Below are positions 23,586 through 33,557 of a stretch of 45,487 nt of DNA, piece after piece. Each line of letters opens with the position of its first letter. Position 1 is the first letter of the stretch. The notes beneath the pieces are model-generated. The model made no database searches, was not told the DNA's origin, and was given only the letters and a program-made list of their open reading frames with translations. The position numbers and the translations under genes were made by a program. Source of the stretch: Phenylobacterium sp. Root700 (GTDB lineage: Bacteria; Pseudomonadota; Alphaproteobacteria; Caulobacterales; Caulobacteraceae); contig NZ_LMHT01000010.1 of NCBI RefSeq assembly GCF_001429025.1, forward strand, positions 49,141 to 94,627, written 5' to 3'.

Positions 23586-24350
23586 ATGGGCGAGTTGTTC
23601 GATCTGACCGGTAAGGTCGCCATCATCACCGGGTCGTCGCGCGGGATCGGCAAGGCCATCGCCGAGCGCATGGCCGAACACGGCGCCAAGGTCGTCATCT
23701 CGTCGCGCAAGGCTGGTCCCTGCGAAGAGGTCGCCGCCGAGATCAACGGCAAGCACGCGGGCGCGGCCATCGCGGTGCCGGCCAACATCTCCTCGAAGGA
23801 GGACCTTCAGCGGCTGGTCGACGAGACCCGCAAGGCGTTCGGCAAGGTCGACATCCTGGTCTGCAACGCCGCCTCCAACCCCTATTACGGGCCGATGAGC
23901 GGCATCGCCGACGATCAGTTCCGCAAGATTCTCGAGAACAACGTCATCGCCAACAATTGGCTGATCAACATGGTCGCGCCGGAAATGCGCGAGCGTAAGG
24001 ACGGCTCGGTGGTGATCATCTCATCGATCGGCGGGCTGCGCGGCACGGCGGTGATCGGCGCCTATGCGATCTCCAAGGCCGCCGACATGCAGCTGGCCCG
24101 GAACCTGGCCCAGGAACTGTCGCCGGACAATATCCGCGTCAATTGCATCGCGCCCGGCCTGGTGAAGACCGATTTCGCCAAGGCGCTGTGGGACACCCCG
24201 GAAGGCGAGAAGCGCGCGTCCTCGGGCACGCCGTTGCGCCGTCTGGGCGAGCCGGACGACATCGCCGGCGGCGCGGTCTTCCTGGCGTCGAAGGCCGGTT
24301 CCTGGATGACCGGTCAGACCATCGTCATCGACGGCGGCTCGACTTCCTGA
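23586..24350 (+). CDS. SDR-family oxidoreductase
   Basis: A 254-residue short-chain dehydrogenase/reductase. NAD(P) site ITGSSRGIGKAIAERM (about residues 14-29), NAAS motif (CNAASNPYYG), catalytic Ser in VIISSIGGLRG and Tyr/Lys in AYAISKAADMQ. The C-terminus WMTGQTIVIDGGSTS is standard. The sequence style is close to the DHRS4-like carbonyl reductases. GAGGGA lies 6 bases before the ATG. The divergent partner acts on hydrophobic epoxides or esters, so a shared catabolic role is possible but unproven. Confidence 0.94.
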   Translation: MGELFDLTGKVAIITGSSRGIGKAIAERMAEHGAKVVISSRKAGPCEEVAAEINGKHAGAAIAVPANISSKEDLQRLVDETRKAFGKVDILVCNAASNPYYGPMSGIADDQFRKILENNVIANNWLINMVAPEMRERKDGSVVIISSIGGLRGTAVIGAYAISKAADMQLARNLAQELSPDNIRVNCIAPGLVKTDFAKALWDTPEGEKRASSGTPLRRLGEPDDIAGGAVFLASKAGSWMTGQTIVIDGGSTS

Positions 24351-24359
24351 CCGGCCTTG

Positions 24360-24382
24360 GGCGGCGGCTAAAGCCCGCCGCC
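24360..24382. terminator. GC-rich hairpin between convergent genes
   Basis: GGCGGCGG (24360-24367) pairs with CCGCCGCC (24375-24382) around a 7-base loop, in the gap between the SDR and the PYQ-repeat gene. No T-run on either side, so termination is plausible but not certain. Confidence 0.4.
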
Positions 24383-25143
24383 TAGTACCGGCCCTGCGGC
24401 TGAGCGTAGGGCTGGGGCGGCCCATAGGGCTGCGGCGCGTATTGGGGCGCGTACTGCGGGGCGTAGTACTGCGGCTGGCCCTGGGGCGCGTACTGGGGTT
24501 GCGCATAGGGTTGGGCGTAGGCCTGCGGCCCCGGCTGATAGCCGGGAGGCGGCCCCTGGTCGTAGCCCTGCTGGGCGTAGCCGTCTTGATAGTAGGGGCC
24601 CGGCTGAGGGCCCTCGGGGGCGGCGGTGGTGTAGGTCCGGTAGGTCCGGCGATACTCGTAATAGGTGACCGGCTGCGGACCGGCGTTGGCGTAAGTCGGG
24701 TGGCCGCCGCCTTGCTGGGCGTAGCCGCCGCCGTAGCCGCCGTCATAGGCGGGATAGGCCTGCTGTTGGGGGCCATAGGCGCCGGAGGCCGCCGCCAGGG
24801 CGGCCGTGCCGCAGGCCGCCGAGCGTCCGCCGGCGACGCCGCCGACGATCGAACCGACCAACCCGCCGAGACCCGCGCCTTCAGCCACGACGCCTGCGCC
24901 GGCCGCCGCGCCGCCCGCAAGGCCGCCGGCCAGCAGGCCGACAATACCCCAGCCCAGACGCCGCTGCGCCGCCTGGCGCGCGCACGGGTCGGCCGGACCG
25001 ACGCCCAGCCGGGCCGGGCTCGCGGCCGTGTAGGGCGCGGAATAGGAATAGTATTGCGCGTTGGCCACGCCGCCCGTCAGCACCGCGCAACCCGCCGCCA
25101 GGGCGACGCCCGCCTGCATGGCGCGCTTGAAACCGAGGTTCAT
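24382..25143 (-). CDS. Secreted glycine-zipper and PYQ-repeat protein
   Basis: A 253-residue exported protein. Signal peptide 1-30 (AGVALAAGCAVLTGGVANA). Residues 60-125 form a glycine-zipper-like hydrophobic segment (GLLAGGLAGGAAAGAGVV, GLGGLVGSIVGGVAGG) like those of outer-membrane-associated 17 kDa-type proteins. From about 130 to the end it is low complexity: Gly/Tyr/Gln/Pro with repeats of the form QYAPQYAPQYAPQP. ATG at 25143 has GAGGGA 8 bases upstream. I cannot assign a function; the second half is probably disordered and may be exposed. Confidence 0.78.
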   Translation of the reverse strand: MNLGFKRAMQAGVALAAGCAVLTGGVANAQYYSYSAPYTAASPARLGVGPADPCARQAAQRRLGWGIVGLLAGGLAGGAAAGAGVVAEGAGLGGLVGSIVGGVAGGRSAACGTAALAAASGAYGPQQQAYPAYDGGYGGGYAQQGGGHPTYANAGPQPVTYYEYRRTYRTYTTAAPEGPQPGPYYQDGYAQQGYDQGPPPGYQPGPQAYAQPYAQPQYAPQGQPQYYAPQYAPQYAPQPYGPPQPYAQPQGRY

Positions 25144-25252
25144 TGCCCGTTCCCTCTCGAAACCGTCTGGCCCCAGGATAGGCTCAGGCCGTGGGCATTT
25201 GGAAACCCAGACAACCTCCACGGTAGTTTGGGTTCCCTGGGAGGGGATGCGC

Positions 25253-26419
25253 CTACCCCCTCAGCGACAGCTCCCGCGCCTTGGCCAGGCGCGTCACGCC
25301 GGCGTCCAGGGTCTCGTCCTTCTTGGCCAGGCAGAGGCGCAGGATGGTGGTCACATGCTCCTCCTCGTAGAGGGCCGAGACCGGGATGGTGGCGACCCCG
25401 GCGTGCTTGACCGCGCGCAGGGCGAAGGCGCGGTCGGGCTCGCTCACGCCCGAGGCGGCGAGGTCCACATTGAGGAAATAGGTGCCCTGGCTCGGCAGGA
25501 CGGCGAAGCCCTCGCGCGTCAGGCCCTCGGCCAGCCGGTCGCGCGAACGCTGCATCGCCGCGGGCATGGTTTCGAACCAGTCGCCGCTGTTCTGCAGGCC
25601 GAAGGCCACCGCCGCCTGCAGGTTCGGCGGGGTGGTGAAGGTCAGGAACTGGTGGGTGCGCGACAGGGCGTGGGTCAGGGCCGGGGCGGCGCAGAGGAAG
25701 CCCACCTTCCAGCCGGTCAGGCCGAACATCTTGCCGGCCGATCCGATCTTCACCGTCCGCTCGCGCATGCCCGGAAAGGCGATCAGCGGGCGGTGGACGG
25801 CGCCGTCGAACACCACCTGCTCCCAGACCTCGTCGCAGATGGCGACGGCGTCGTGGCGCACGCAGAACTCGGCCAGCAGGGCCAGGTCCTCTTGCGGCAG
25901 GACGGCGCCGGCCGGATTGATCGGATTGTTCAGCACCACGAACCGGGTCTTGGCGGTGAACGCCGTCTCCAGCATGGCGCGGTCGAAACGCCAGTGAGGC
26001 GGCGACAGCTTCACCAGCCGGGGCACGCCGCCGGCGCGACGGATCAGCGGCAGGTAGGCGTCATAGAGTGGCTGGAAGACCACCACCTCGTCGCCCGGCT
26101 GGATCAGGCCGAAGAAGGCCGCGGCCAGGGCCTCTGTGGCGCCCGAGGTGATGGTCACCTCGCTCTTCCAGTCGAGGTCGAGCCCCTGGGTGCGGGCGTA
26201 GTGGCCGGCGACCGCCTCGCGCAGTTCCGGCAGGCCGGCCATCGGCGGATACTGGTTGTAGCCGTTCATCACCACGTCGGCGGCCTTGGCGCGGATCGCC
26301 TCGGGGCCGGGATCGTCCGGGAACCCCTGGCCCAGATTGATCGCGCCGTGTTCGCGGGCCAGGCCCGACATCTCCTCGAAGACGGTGGTGGGCAGATTTG
26401 CGAAGATCGGATTGGCCAT
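25253..26419 (-). CDS. PLP-dependent aminotransferase (class I/II, kynurenine/methionine aminotransferase-like)
   Basis: A 388-residue fold-type I aminotransferase. The PLP lysine is in KIGSAGKMFGLTGWKVGF, the sequence style of kynurenine-oxoglutarate/methionine aminotransferases (SxGKxxxxTGWKVG). Other landmarks: NLGQGFPDDPGP near the start, TSGATEALAAAF (phosphate cup), LNNPINPAGAV (Asn/Pro), CDEVWEQVVFDG and LRLCLAKKDET at the C-terminus (substrate-carboxylate Arg). The ATG at 26419 follows the conserved N-terminus; a longer frame exists upstream. Divergent from the GNAT gene, with 41 bases between starts. Confidence 0.92.
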   Translation of the reverse strand: MANPIFANLPTTVFEEMSGLAREHGAINLGQGFPDDPGPEAIRAKAADVVMNGYNQYPPMAGLPELREAVAGHYARTQGLDLDWKSEVTITSGATEALAAAFFGLIQPGDEVVVFQPLYDAYLPLIRRAGGVPRLVKLSPPHWRFDRAMLETAFTAKTRFVVLNNPINPAGAVLPQEDLALLAEFCVRHDAVAICDEVWEQVVFDGAVHRPLIAFPGMRERTVKIGSAGKMFGLTGWKVGFLCAAPALTHALSRTHQFLTFTTPPNLQAAVAFGLQNSGDWFETMPAAMQRSRDRLAEGLTREGFAVLPSQGTYFLNVDLAASGVSEPDRAFALRAVKHAGVATIPVSALYEEEHVTTILRLCLAKKDETLDAGVTRLAKARELSLRG

Positions 26420-26460
26420 GATGGTTGCGTAGCATAGCTGGGCGCGGGATATCTTCGCCC

Positions 26461-26922
26461 ATGCGGATCGTACCTTTCGAACCCCGTCACGCAACGGCCT
26501 GGCGTACCTTGAACGAGGCTTGGATCTCCAAGCACTTCGTCATCGAGGCCAAGGACCGCGCCGTTCTCGACGACCCGCAGGGCAAGATCCTCGATCACGG
26601 CGGCCATATCCTCATGGCCGAGCGGGATGGGGAGGTCATCGGCTGCGTGGCCCTGATCGCCATGGCCGACGGCGGCTATGAGGTCGCCAAGATGACGGTG
26701 AGCGAGGCGGCGCGCGGGACGGGCCTTGGCCGGCTGCTGATGGCCGCCTGCATCGACAAGGCGCAGGCCCTGGGCGCCCCGCGCCTCTATCTGGAGACCA
26801 ATTCCAGCCTAGCCCCGGCGCTGGCGCTCTACCGCGCCATGGGATTTGTCGATCTCGATCCGTCGATGCGACCGGCGAGCGACTATGCGCGTTGTGATGT
26901 CTGGATGGAGCGTCCGGTCTAG
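26461..26922 (+). CDS. GNAT-family N-acetyltransferase
   Basis: A 153-residue acetyltransferase with the acetyl-CoA binding motif VSEAARGTGLGRLLMAACID (Arg/Gly-rich motif A, about residues 79-98) and motif B around APALALYRAMGFVDLD. ATG at 26461 is used: the longer frame upstream overlaps the aminotransferase promoter and looks non-coding. The fold does not reveal the substrate. The following MFS gene begins 43 bases after the stop, same strand. Confidence 0.86.
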   Translation: MRIVPFEPRHATAWRTLNEAWISKHFVIEAKDRAVLDDPQGKILDHGGHILMAERDGEVIGCVALIAMADGGYEVAKMTVSEAARGTGLGRLLMAACIDKAQALGAPRLYLETNSSLAPALALYRAMGFVDLDPSMRPASDYARCDVWMERPV

Positions 26923-26965
26923 CTTGGACGCGGCCTCCGCAGGCGGGCGGCGAAGAGGCGAAAGC

Positions 26966-28555
26966 ATGGGGGGAGCCCCGTCGAGACCAGCGTGGATGGG
27001 CTATCTCGCCTATGGCGCGATCTCGGTGCTGCTGGGCCTGACCCAGGGGCTGGGCTTCAACCTCGTCAACAACAACCTGCCCTGGATCCAGGGGACGCTG
27101 GGGGCCTATTCCAACGAGGCGGCCTGGCTGGCGACCGCCTACACCGCCACCAACGCCACCATCGCCCTGTTGGCCATCAAGTTCCGCTTTCAGTACGGGC
27201 TGAGGCTGTTCGCCGACATCGGGCTTGGCCTGTTCATCGTCGTGGCGCTGGCCCACCTGCTGACCGACGACCTGCGATCGGCCATCGCCGTGCGGGCCGC
27301 CGCCGGGGTGGCGGCCACGGCGCTCAGCACCCTGGCGCTGCTCTACATGATCAACGCGGTGCCCGAGGCCAAGCGGCCGATGGGCCTGGCGCTGGGCGTC
27401 AGCTGGAGCCAGCTGGCCGCGCCGCTCTCACGGCTGGTGTCGTCGGACCTGCTGCAGATCGGCCAGTGGCACGGGCTCTACCTGCTGGAGATCGGCCTCA
27501 GCCTGCTGTGCCTGGCGGCGGTGAACCTCAAGCCGTTGCCGCCGATGCCGCGCGTGAAGATGTTCCAGGCCCGCGACTTCCTCACCTTCGCCCTGTTCGC
27601 GCCCGGCGTGGCGCTGCTGTGCGTGGTGCTGTCCCAGGGCCGCTTCGTCTGGTGGTTCGACGCCCCCTGGCTGGGCTGGTGCCTGGTGGCGGCGATCATC
27701 ATGCTGGCGGCCTCGATCCTGGTCGAGCTGCACCGCGATCAGCCCTTGCTGCACGTCCGGTGGCTGTCCAGCGCCGACATGCTGCGCCTGGTGGTGATCA
27801 TCCTGCTGTTTCGGATCGTGCTGTCCGAGCAGGGGGTCGGGGCCTTCGGCTTCCTCCAGGCCATGGGCATGAACAATGACCAGCTGCGCGGCCTGTCCTG
27901 GGTGATGTTCTGGGCCACGGTCGCCGGGATCGTCGTCGTCGCCCTGACCATCAACCCGGCGAAGGTCACGACCCCGGCGCTTGTCGCCTTGCTGCTGATC
28001 GCCGCCGCGGCCTGGTGGGACAGCAGCATCACCAGCCTGACGAGGCCCGAGCAGATGTATCTCAGCCAGGGCCTGATCGCCTTCGCCAGCGCCCTGTTCC
28101 TGCCCGCGGCGATGCTGGCCGGGTTCTCGCGCGCCATGCGCCAGGGGCAGGAGTTCATCGTCAGCTTCGCGGTGATCTTCGGGGCCGGGCAGAGCCTGGG
28201 GGCGTTGGCCGGTTCGGCGTTCCTGGGCACGCTGATGATGGTTCGCGAAAAGGCCTATTCCGCCCAGATCGTCGAACGCCTGGTGCTGACCGATCCTCAG
28301 GTCGCCGCGCGGGTCCGGCAGTATGCGGGCGCCTATGGCGGGACGCTGAGCGATCCAGCCCTGCGGCAGGCCGAGGGGCTGGCCCTGCTGGGCCAGGTCG
28401 CCACCCGCGAGGCCACGGTGCTGGCCTATGCCGATGTGTTCAGGGTGATCGCGGTGCTGTCGCTCCTGGTCTTCGTCTATCTCCTGGCCATACGCCTGCG
28501 CGAGGACGCCCGTTCACGCCGCGCCGCGGCCCTCACCCCAGCAAAGGCCGCATAG
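26966..28555 (+). CDS. MFS drug exporter, EmrB/DHA2-like, 14 transmembrane helices
   Basis: A 529-residue inner-membrane transporter with about 14 hydrophobic helices across its length, as in the DHA2 (EmrB) family. GLTQGLGFNLVNNNLPWIQG starts the first helix; the long second half has a helix-rich block ending VYLLAIRLREDARS. ATG at 26966 is preferred (GAAGAGGCG about 6 bases upstream). It is followed 1 base later by the HlyD gene, the order being B then A, the reverse of E. coli emrAB. The pair should export hydrophobic compounds, with an outer-membrane channel encoded elsewhere. Confidence 0.88.
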   Translation: MGGAPSRPAWMGYLAYGAISVLLGLTQGLGFNLVNNNLPWIQGTLGAYSNEAAWLATAYTATNATIALLAIKFRFQYGLRLFADIGLGLFIVVALAHLLTDDLRSAIAVRAAAGVAATALSTLALLYMINAVPEAKRPMGLALGVSWSQLAAPLSRLVSSDLLQIGQWHGLYLLEIGLSLLCLAAVNLKPLPPMPRVKMFQARDFLTFALFAPGVALLCVVLSQGRFVWWFDAPWLGWCLVAAIIMLAASILVELHRDQPLLHVRWLSSADMLRLVVIILLFRIVLSEQGVGAFGFLQAMGMNNDQLRGLSWVMFWATVAGIVVVALTINPAKVTTPALVALLLIAAAAWWDSSITSLTRPEQMYLSQGLIAFASALFLPAAMLAGFSRAMRQGQEFIVSFAVIFGAGQSLGALAGSAFLGTLMMVREKAYSAQIVERLVLTDPQVAARVRQYAGAYGGTLSDPALRQAEGLALLGQVATREATVLAYADVFRVIAVLSLLVFVYLLAIRLREDARSRRAAALTPAKAA

Positions 28556-28556
28556 C

Positions 28557-29642
28557 GTGAGCGACACCGTTGAGATCGAACCTCCACCCGCCAGAAGGCC
28601 GTGGTCTCGGGCGGTCGTCCCGATCGTGGCGGCGGCGATCGGCGGGGTCTTGCTGGTGCTGTTCGCCTGGCGGCTGCCGCCCTTCGACACCGGCGCGCAA
28701 AGCACCGACAACGCCTATGTCCGGGGCAATGTGACCCTGATCAGCCCCAAGCTGGACGGCTATGTCACCCAGGTCTTGGTCAAGGATTTCATGCCGGTCG
28801 CGGCGGGGCAGCCCCTGGTGACGATCGACGATCGGAACTACCGCCAGAAGGTCGATCAGGCGCTCGCAAGCCTGGCGTCCGAGAAGGCCAATCTCGCCAA
28901 CTGGGACCAGCAACGCCGGCGCGGCGAGGCCAATATCAGCCTGGTGGGCAGTCAGGGCGCCAGCGCGCGCGCCGCGCTGGCCAAGGCGCAGGCCGACTAC
29001 AATCGCGCGCGGCCGCTGGTCGACAAGGGCTGGCTGGCCCCGACCGAACTCGACCGCCTGCGCCTGGCGGTGCAGCAGGCGCAGGCCGCTGTCGGTCAGG
29101 CCGACGCCCAGGCGCGGGTGGCGCGGGAGGACCTGGCCTCGGTGGGCGTCAGTCGCGCGGCGCTGGAGGCGGCGGTGGCGCGGGCGCAGGCCGCGGTGCA
29201 ACTGGCGCAGATCGACCTGCAGAACACCGCCATCGTCGCGCCGGTGGCCGGGCAGGTGGGCGAGGTCGGCGTCAAGGTCGGTCAGTATGTGGCGCCGGGA
29301 ACCCAGCTGATGGGGCTGGTGCCGCAGACCGTCTGGATCACCGCCAACTTCAAGGAGACCCAGGTCGCCGACGTGGCGGTGGGCGAGCCGGTGCGGATCC
29401 GCGTCGACGCCCTGCCAGGCGTGACCCTGCGTGGGCGTGTGGAGCGGATCGGGCCGGCGACGGGATCGGAGTTCGCGGTGATCAAGCCCGACAACGCCAC
29501 GGGCAACTTCACCAAGGTGGTTCAGCGCCTGCCGGTGCGGATCGCCGTGGAGCCGAACCAGGAGGCCGCCGCGCGCCTGCGGCCGGGCATGTCGGCGGTG
29601 GTCAGCATCGACACCGCGGCGCGGCGCAAGGCCGCGCGGTGA
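28557..29642 (+). CDS. HlyD/EmrA-like membrane fusion protein
   Basis: A 361-residue periplasmic adaptor. One membrane segment (about 20-38) near the N-terminus, then a split lipoyl-like domain (GNVTLISPKLDGYVTQVLVK ... IVAPVAGQVGEVGVKVGQYV), a long coiled-coil hairpin (about 85-230, Ala/Gln/Arg-rich) and a beta-barrel (VWITANFKETQVADVAVGEP). Start is GTG at 28557, one base after the MFS stop codon. The HlyD protein would bridge the MFS pump to a TolC-type channel. Confidence 0.9.
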   Translation: MSDTVEIEPPPARRPWSRAVVPIVAAAIGGVLLVLFAWRLPPFDTGAQSTDNAYVRGNVTLISPKLDGYVTQVLVKDFMPVAAGQPLVTIDDRNYRQKVDQALASLASEKANLANWDQQRRRGEANISLVGSQGASARAALAKAQADYNRARPLVDKGWLAPTELDRLRLAVQQAQAAVGQADAQARVAREDLASVGVSRAALEAAVARAQAAVQLAQIDLQNTAIVAPVAGQVGEVGVKVGQYVAPGTQLMGLVPQTVWITANFKETQVADVAVGEPVRIRVDALPGVTLRGRVERIGPATGSEFAVIKPDNATGNFTKVVQRLPVRIAVEPNQEAAARLRPGMSAVVSIDTAARRKAAR

Positions 29643-30002
29643 TCAGTGCTGCGTCGCGTGGCGCAGGGCGTCGCCCAGGGTGCGCCGGGTGAGGGGCTTG
29701 CCGAGGAAGCCGATGGGGTTGATCGCCGCCATGGCCTTGCGGAAGTCGTCGGTGATCGAGCCGGAGACGAACAGCGAGCGCACGCCCAGCTGGTCGTAGA
29801 GTTTGCGGGCCAGCTTGCCGCCGTCGGTGTTCCTGGCCAGACGGATGTCGACCAGGGCGAGGTCGGGCTTGCCGTCGGCGGCCATTTCCCACGCGGTCAC
29901 GGCGTCTGCGGCCTCGGCAACCACCTCATGCCCCAGGTCCTCGAGCAGGCCGACGATGTCCAGGGCGATCAACGCATCGTCTTCGACAACCATGATGCGC
30001 AT
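29643..30002 (-). CDS. Single-domain response regulator (receiver only)
   Basis: A 119-residue CheY-like receiver. Acidic pocket VVEDDALIALD (residues 5-15), phosphoacceptor Asp52 (LALVDIRLA), Ser/Thr in FVSGSITDD and Lys102 (FLGKPL). There is no output domain. It follows the CHASE3/HisKA_2 kinase by 5 bases on the same strand and is very likely its partner. The short stand-alone form fits a phosphate sink or a receiver that passes phosphate onward. Confidence 0.93.
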   Translation of the reverse strand: MRIMVVEDDALIALDIVGLLEDLGHEVVAEAADAVTAWEMAADGKPDLALVDIRLARNTDGGKLARKLYDQLGVRSLFVSGSITDDFRKAMAAINPIGFLGKPLTRRTLGDALRHATQH

Positions 30003-30007
30003 CGGGG

Positions 30008-31317
30008 TTATTGGCTCCTCGGGAAGAGCACTGCAAAGGCGGCGCCGCGAGTCGGCTGTCCGATTTCGAAACGCCCGCCCAACTGCCTTGCAAGAGCTTC
30101 GATGGCTCGCATTCCCAAGCTTTTCTTCGTGTCCGGCGTAAATCCCGCGGGGAGGCCGTCGCCGTCGTCCGAGACAGTCAACCGATAACCTTCACCTTCG
30201 GTTCCGAACGCGACCCTGATCCGCGAAGGTCGGTCGGGCGGGCAGCCGTATTTCAAGGCGTTGGTGATCAGCTCGTTGAGGATCAGCGCCAGCGGCACGG
30301 CCTGGCGAACATCGAGCACGGCCGATTGGATCTCGGTCTCCAGCGCCACGTCTTCGCGGCCCAGCGACTCGACCAGGTCGCGGGCCAGCGCCTCGGCGTA
30401 GTGCCCGGCGTCGAAATAGCCGATGCGGCCGCCGGCCTTGTAGAGCTGCTCGTGGACCCGGCCCACGGCGATGATGCGGTCCAGGGTTTTCTCGAGCGCT
30501 TCGCGGGAGTCGGCATGCTCGACGGTTCGCGACTGCAGGCGCACCACGCTGGCGATCTGCTGCAGCGAGTTCTTCACCCGGTGGTTCACCTCGTCGAGCA
30601 GCAGGGTGCGGTCGGCGAGCAGCACGCGCAGCCGCTCGGCGGTGTCGGCCTCGACCTCGCGGTCCAGGCTGATGTCGCGCAGAGCCTTGACGAACAGCAT
30701 GGTGAGCAGGCCTGCGAAGATCAGCAGCGCGGTGATCAGCATGGCGCGGACGGCCGCCACCTGCTTGGAGCGGACGGCCTCGAGCCGGGCCTCCTCGCCC
30801 TCCAGTTCGGCGGCGATGCGGCGCACGCCGTCCATGGCGGCCATGCCTTCGCCCCGGGCGATGATCTGGATGGCGGCGCCGGCGGTGCCTTCCCGGCGGG
30901 CGGCCATGGTCTGGTCGATGATCGCCAGCCGCGTCGCCATCAGGCCGCGAAGTTGCTCGATACGGCGCTGCTGGAGAGGATTGTCGTCGGTCAGGCGATC
31001 AAGGGTGTCGATCTGGCGATGGGCCGCTGTGCGGCTGGACTCGACACGTTCGGCGAATTGACTGTCGCCGGTCAGGATGAAGGCCCGCTGCGCCGACTCC
31101 GCGTCGGTCAGGGCTTGCCGCAGGTTATCAATACCGCTGCGGACTTCGTGAGTGTGGCTAAGGGCGGCGGCGGCGCGGTCGTACCAGACGAACGCGCCGC
31201 CGAGCGCTGCAAAAGCCAGGAACAGGGCGGTGACCGTGAGCGCGAGCAGGCGAAACGCCCGCTCGCGCGCGAGTTGTCGGTGAGATCCCGAAAGCTCGGC
31301 CGGATCGCCCCGCGCCA

Positions 31318-31318
<1 letters not shown>
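30008..31318 (-). CDS. CHASE3-HisKA_2 sensor histidine kinase
   Basis: A 436-residue membrane kinase. Transmembrane helices at about 22-46 and 190-212 flank a CHASE3 sensing domain (about 55-185). The HisKA_2 motif LLLDEVNHRVKNSLQQI holds phosphoacceptor His246, followed by an HWE/HisKA_2-type ATPase domain (LNELITNALKYG N-box, VSDDGDGLP G1). Start is GTG at 31318, which shares its first base with the bipA stop (TAGTG); the AAGGAGG at the very end of bipA is its ribosome-binding site. A longer frame upstream runs inside bipA and is not used. The sensed signal is unknown. Confidence 0.88.
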
Positions 31319-33150
<1,832 letters not shown>

Positions 33151-33368
33151 TGATTTGGCTTTTGAACGCCCTATTTGGGGAAGCGCGCGCTTTTAGGCGA
33201 CGAATAGGCAATTAGCCAGCACCTTCTCGCCGCAGCGCCGAACATCGCTATTTTATGATTGTGCGGTGCAGCATTCTGAGCGCGCGGTATGGCGGCCAAA
33301 ATCTCACTGATTTGTAACGCGATTTTTCAGAGTGTGCGGAAAATGTGATGGGCAAAGCACGATTTCGC

Positions 33369-33397
33369 TTGGCCTTTTGTGCGTCGCACTCTATAAG
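33369..33397 (+). promoter_or_regulatory. Sigma-70-type promoter of the small RNA
   Basis: A -35 box TTGGCC (33369-33374), exactly 17 bases, and a -10 box TATAAG (33392-33397). The predicted transcription start is about 33404-33405, just before the first RNA hairpin. Confidence 0.65.
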
Positions 33398-33403
33398 TCG
33401 AAT

Positions 33404-33486
33404 TGTGAGGCGTCGCTGACGCCTCTGCCCTTCCTGGGCGTTTCCTCCCTAATGAACTGCCGGGCCCTCGGGTCCGGCTTTTTTTT
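33404..33486 (+). ncRNA. mmgR: mmgR-type (alpha-r8) small regulatory RNA
   Basis: A compact transcription unit of about 83 bases between bipA and rmuC with no open reading frame. It has a 5' hairpin GAGGCGTC-gct-GACGCCTC (33407-33425), a second small hairpin GCCC/GGGC (33427-33439), then an unpaired stretch TTTCCTCCCT at 33441-33450, and an intrinsic terminator (33459-33486). The exact 10-base core TTTCCTCCCT, an anti-Shine-Dalgarno-like sequence, is the hallmark I associate with the alphaproteobacterial mmgR family (formerly the suhB RNA motif). Members are trans-acting, probably Hfq-dependent regulators. The family call rests on the motif, architecture and promoter, not a search. Ends are approximate. 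Confidence 0.8.
33459..33486 (+). terminator. Intrinsic terminator of the small RNA
   Basis: GCCGGGCC (33459-33466) pairs with GGTCCGGC (33471-33478, one G-U pair) around a CTCG loop, followed by eight T residues (33479-33486). It belongs to the plus-strand RNA, as no plus-strand protein gene lies upstream for several kilobases. Confidence 0.92.
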
Positions 33487-33557
33487 GGCCTGTGGCCTTA
33501 GCGCATCGCGCCGGCCCCCGCTAGCTCCGTTGAGCGACTCCGGCTAAAGAACGGAGC

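Noticed and set aside
33332..33547. Plus-strand 71-residue frame over the small RNA
   Set aside because: It has no ribosome-binding site and runs through the promoter, hairpins and terminator of the RNA.
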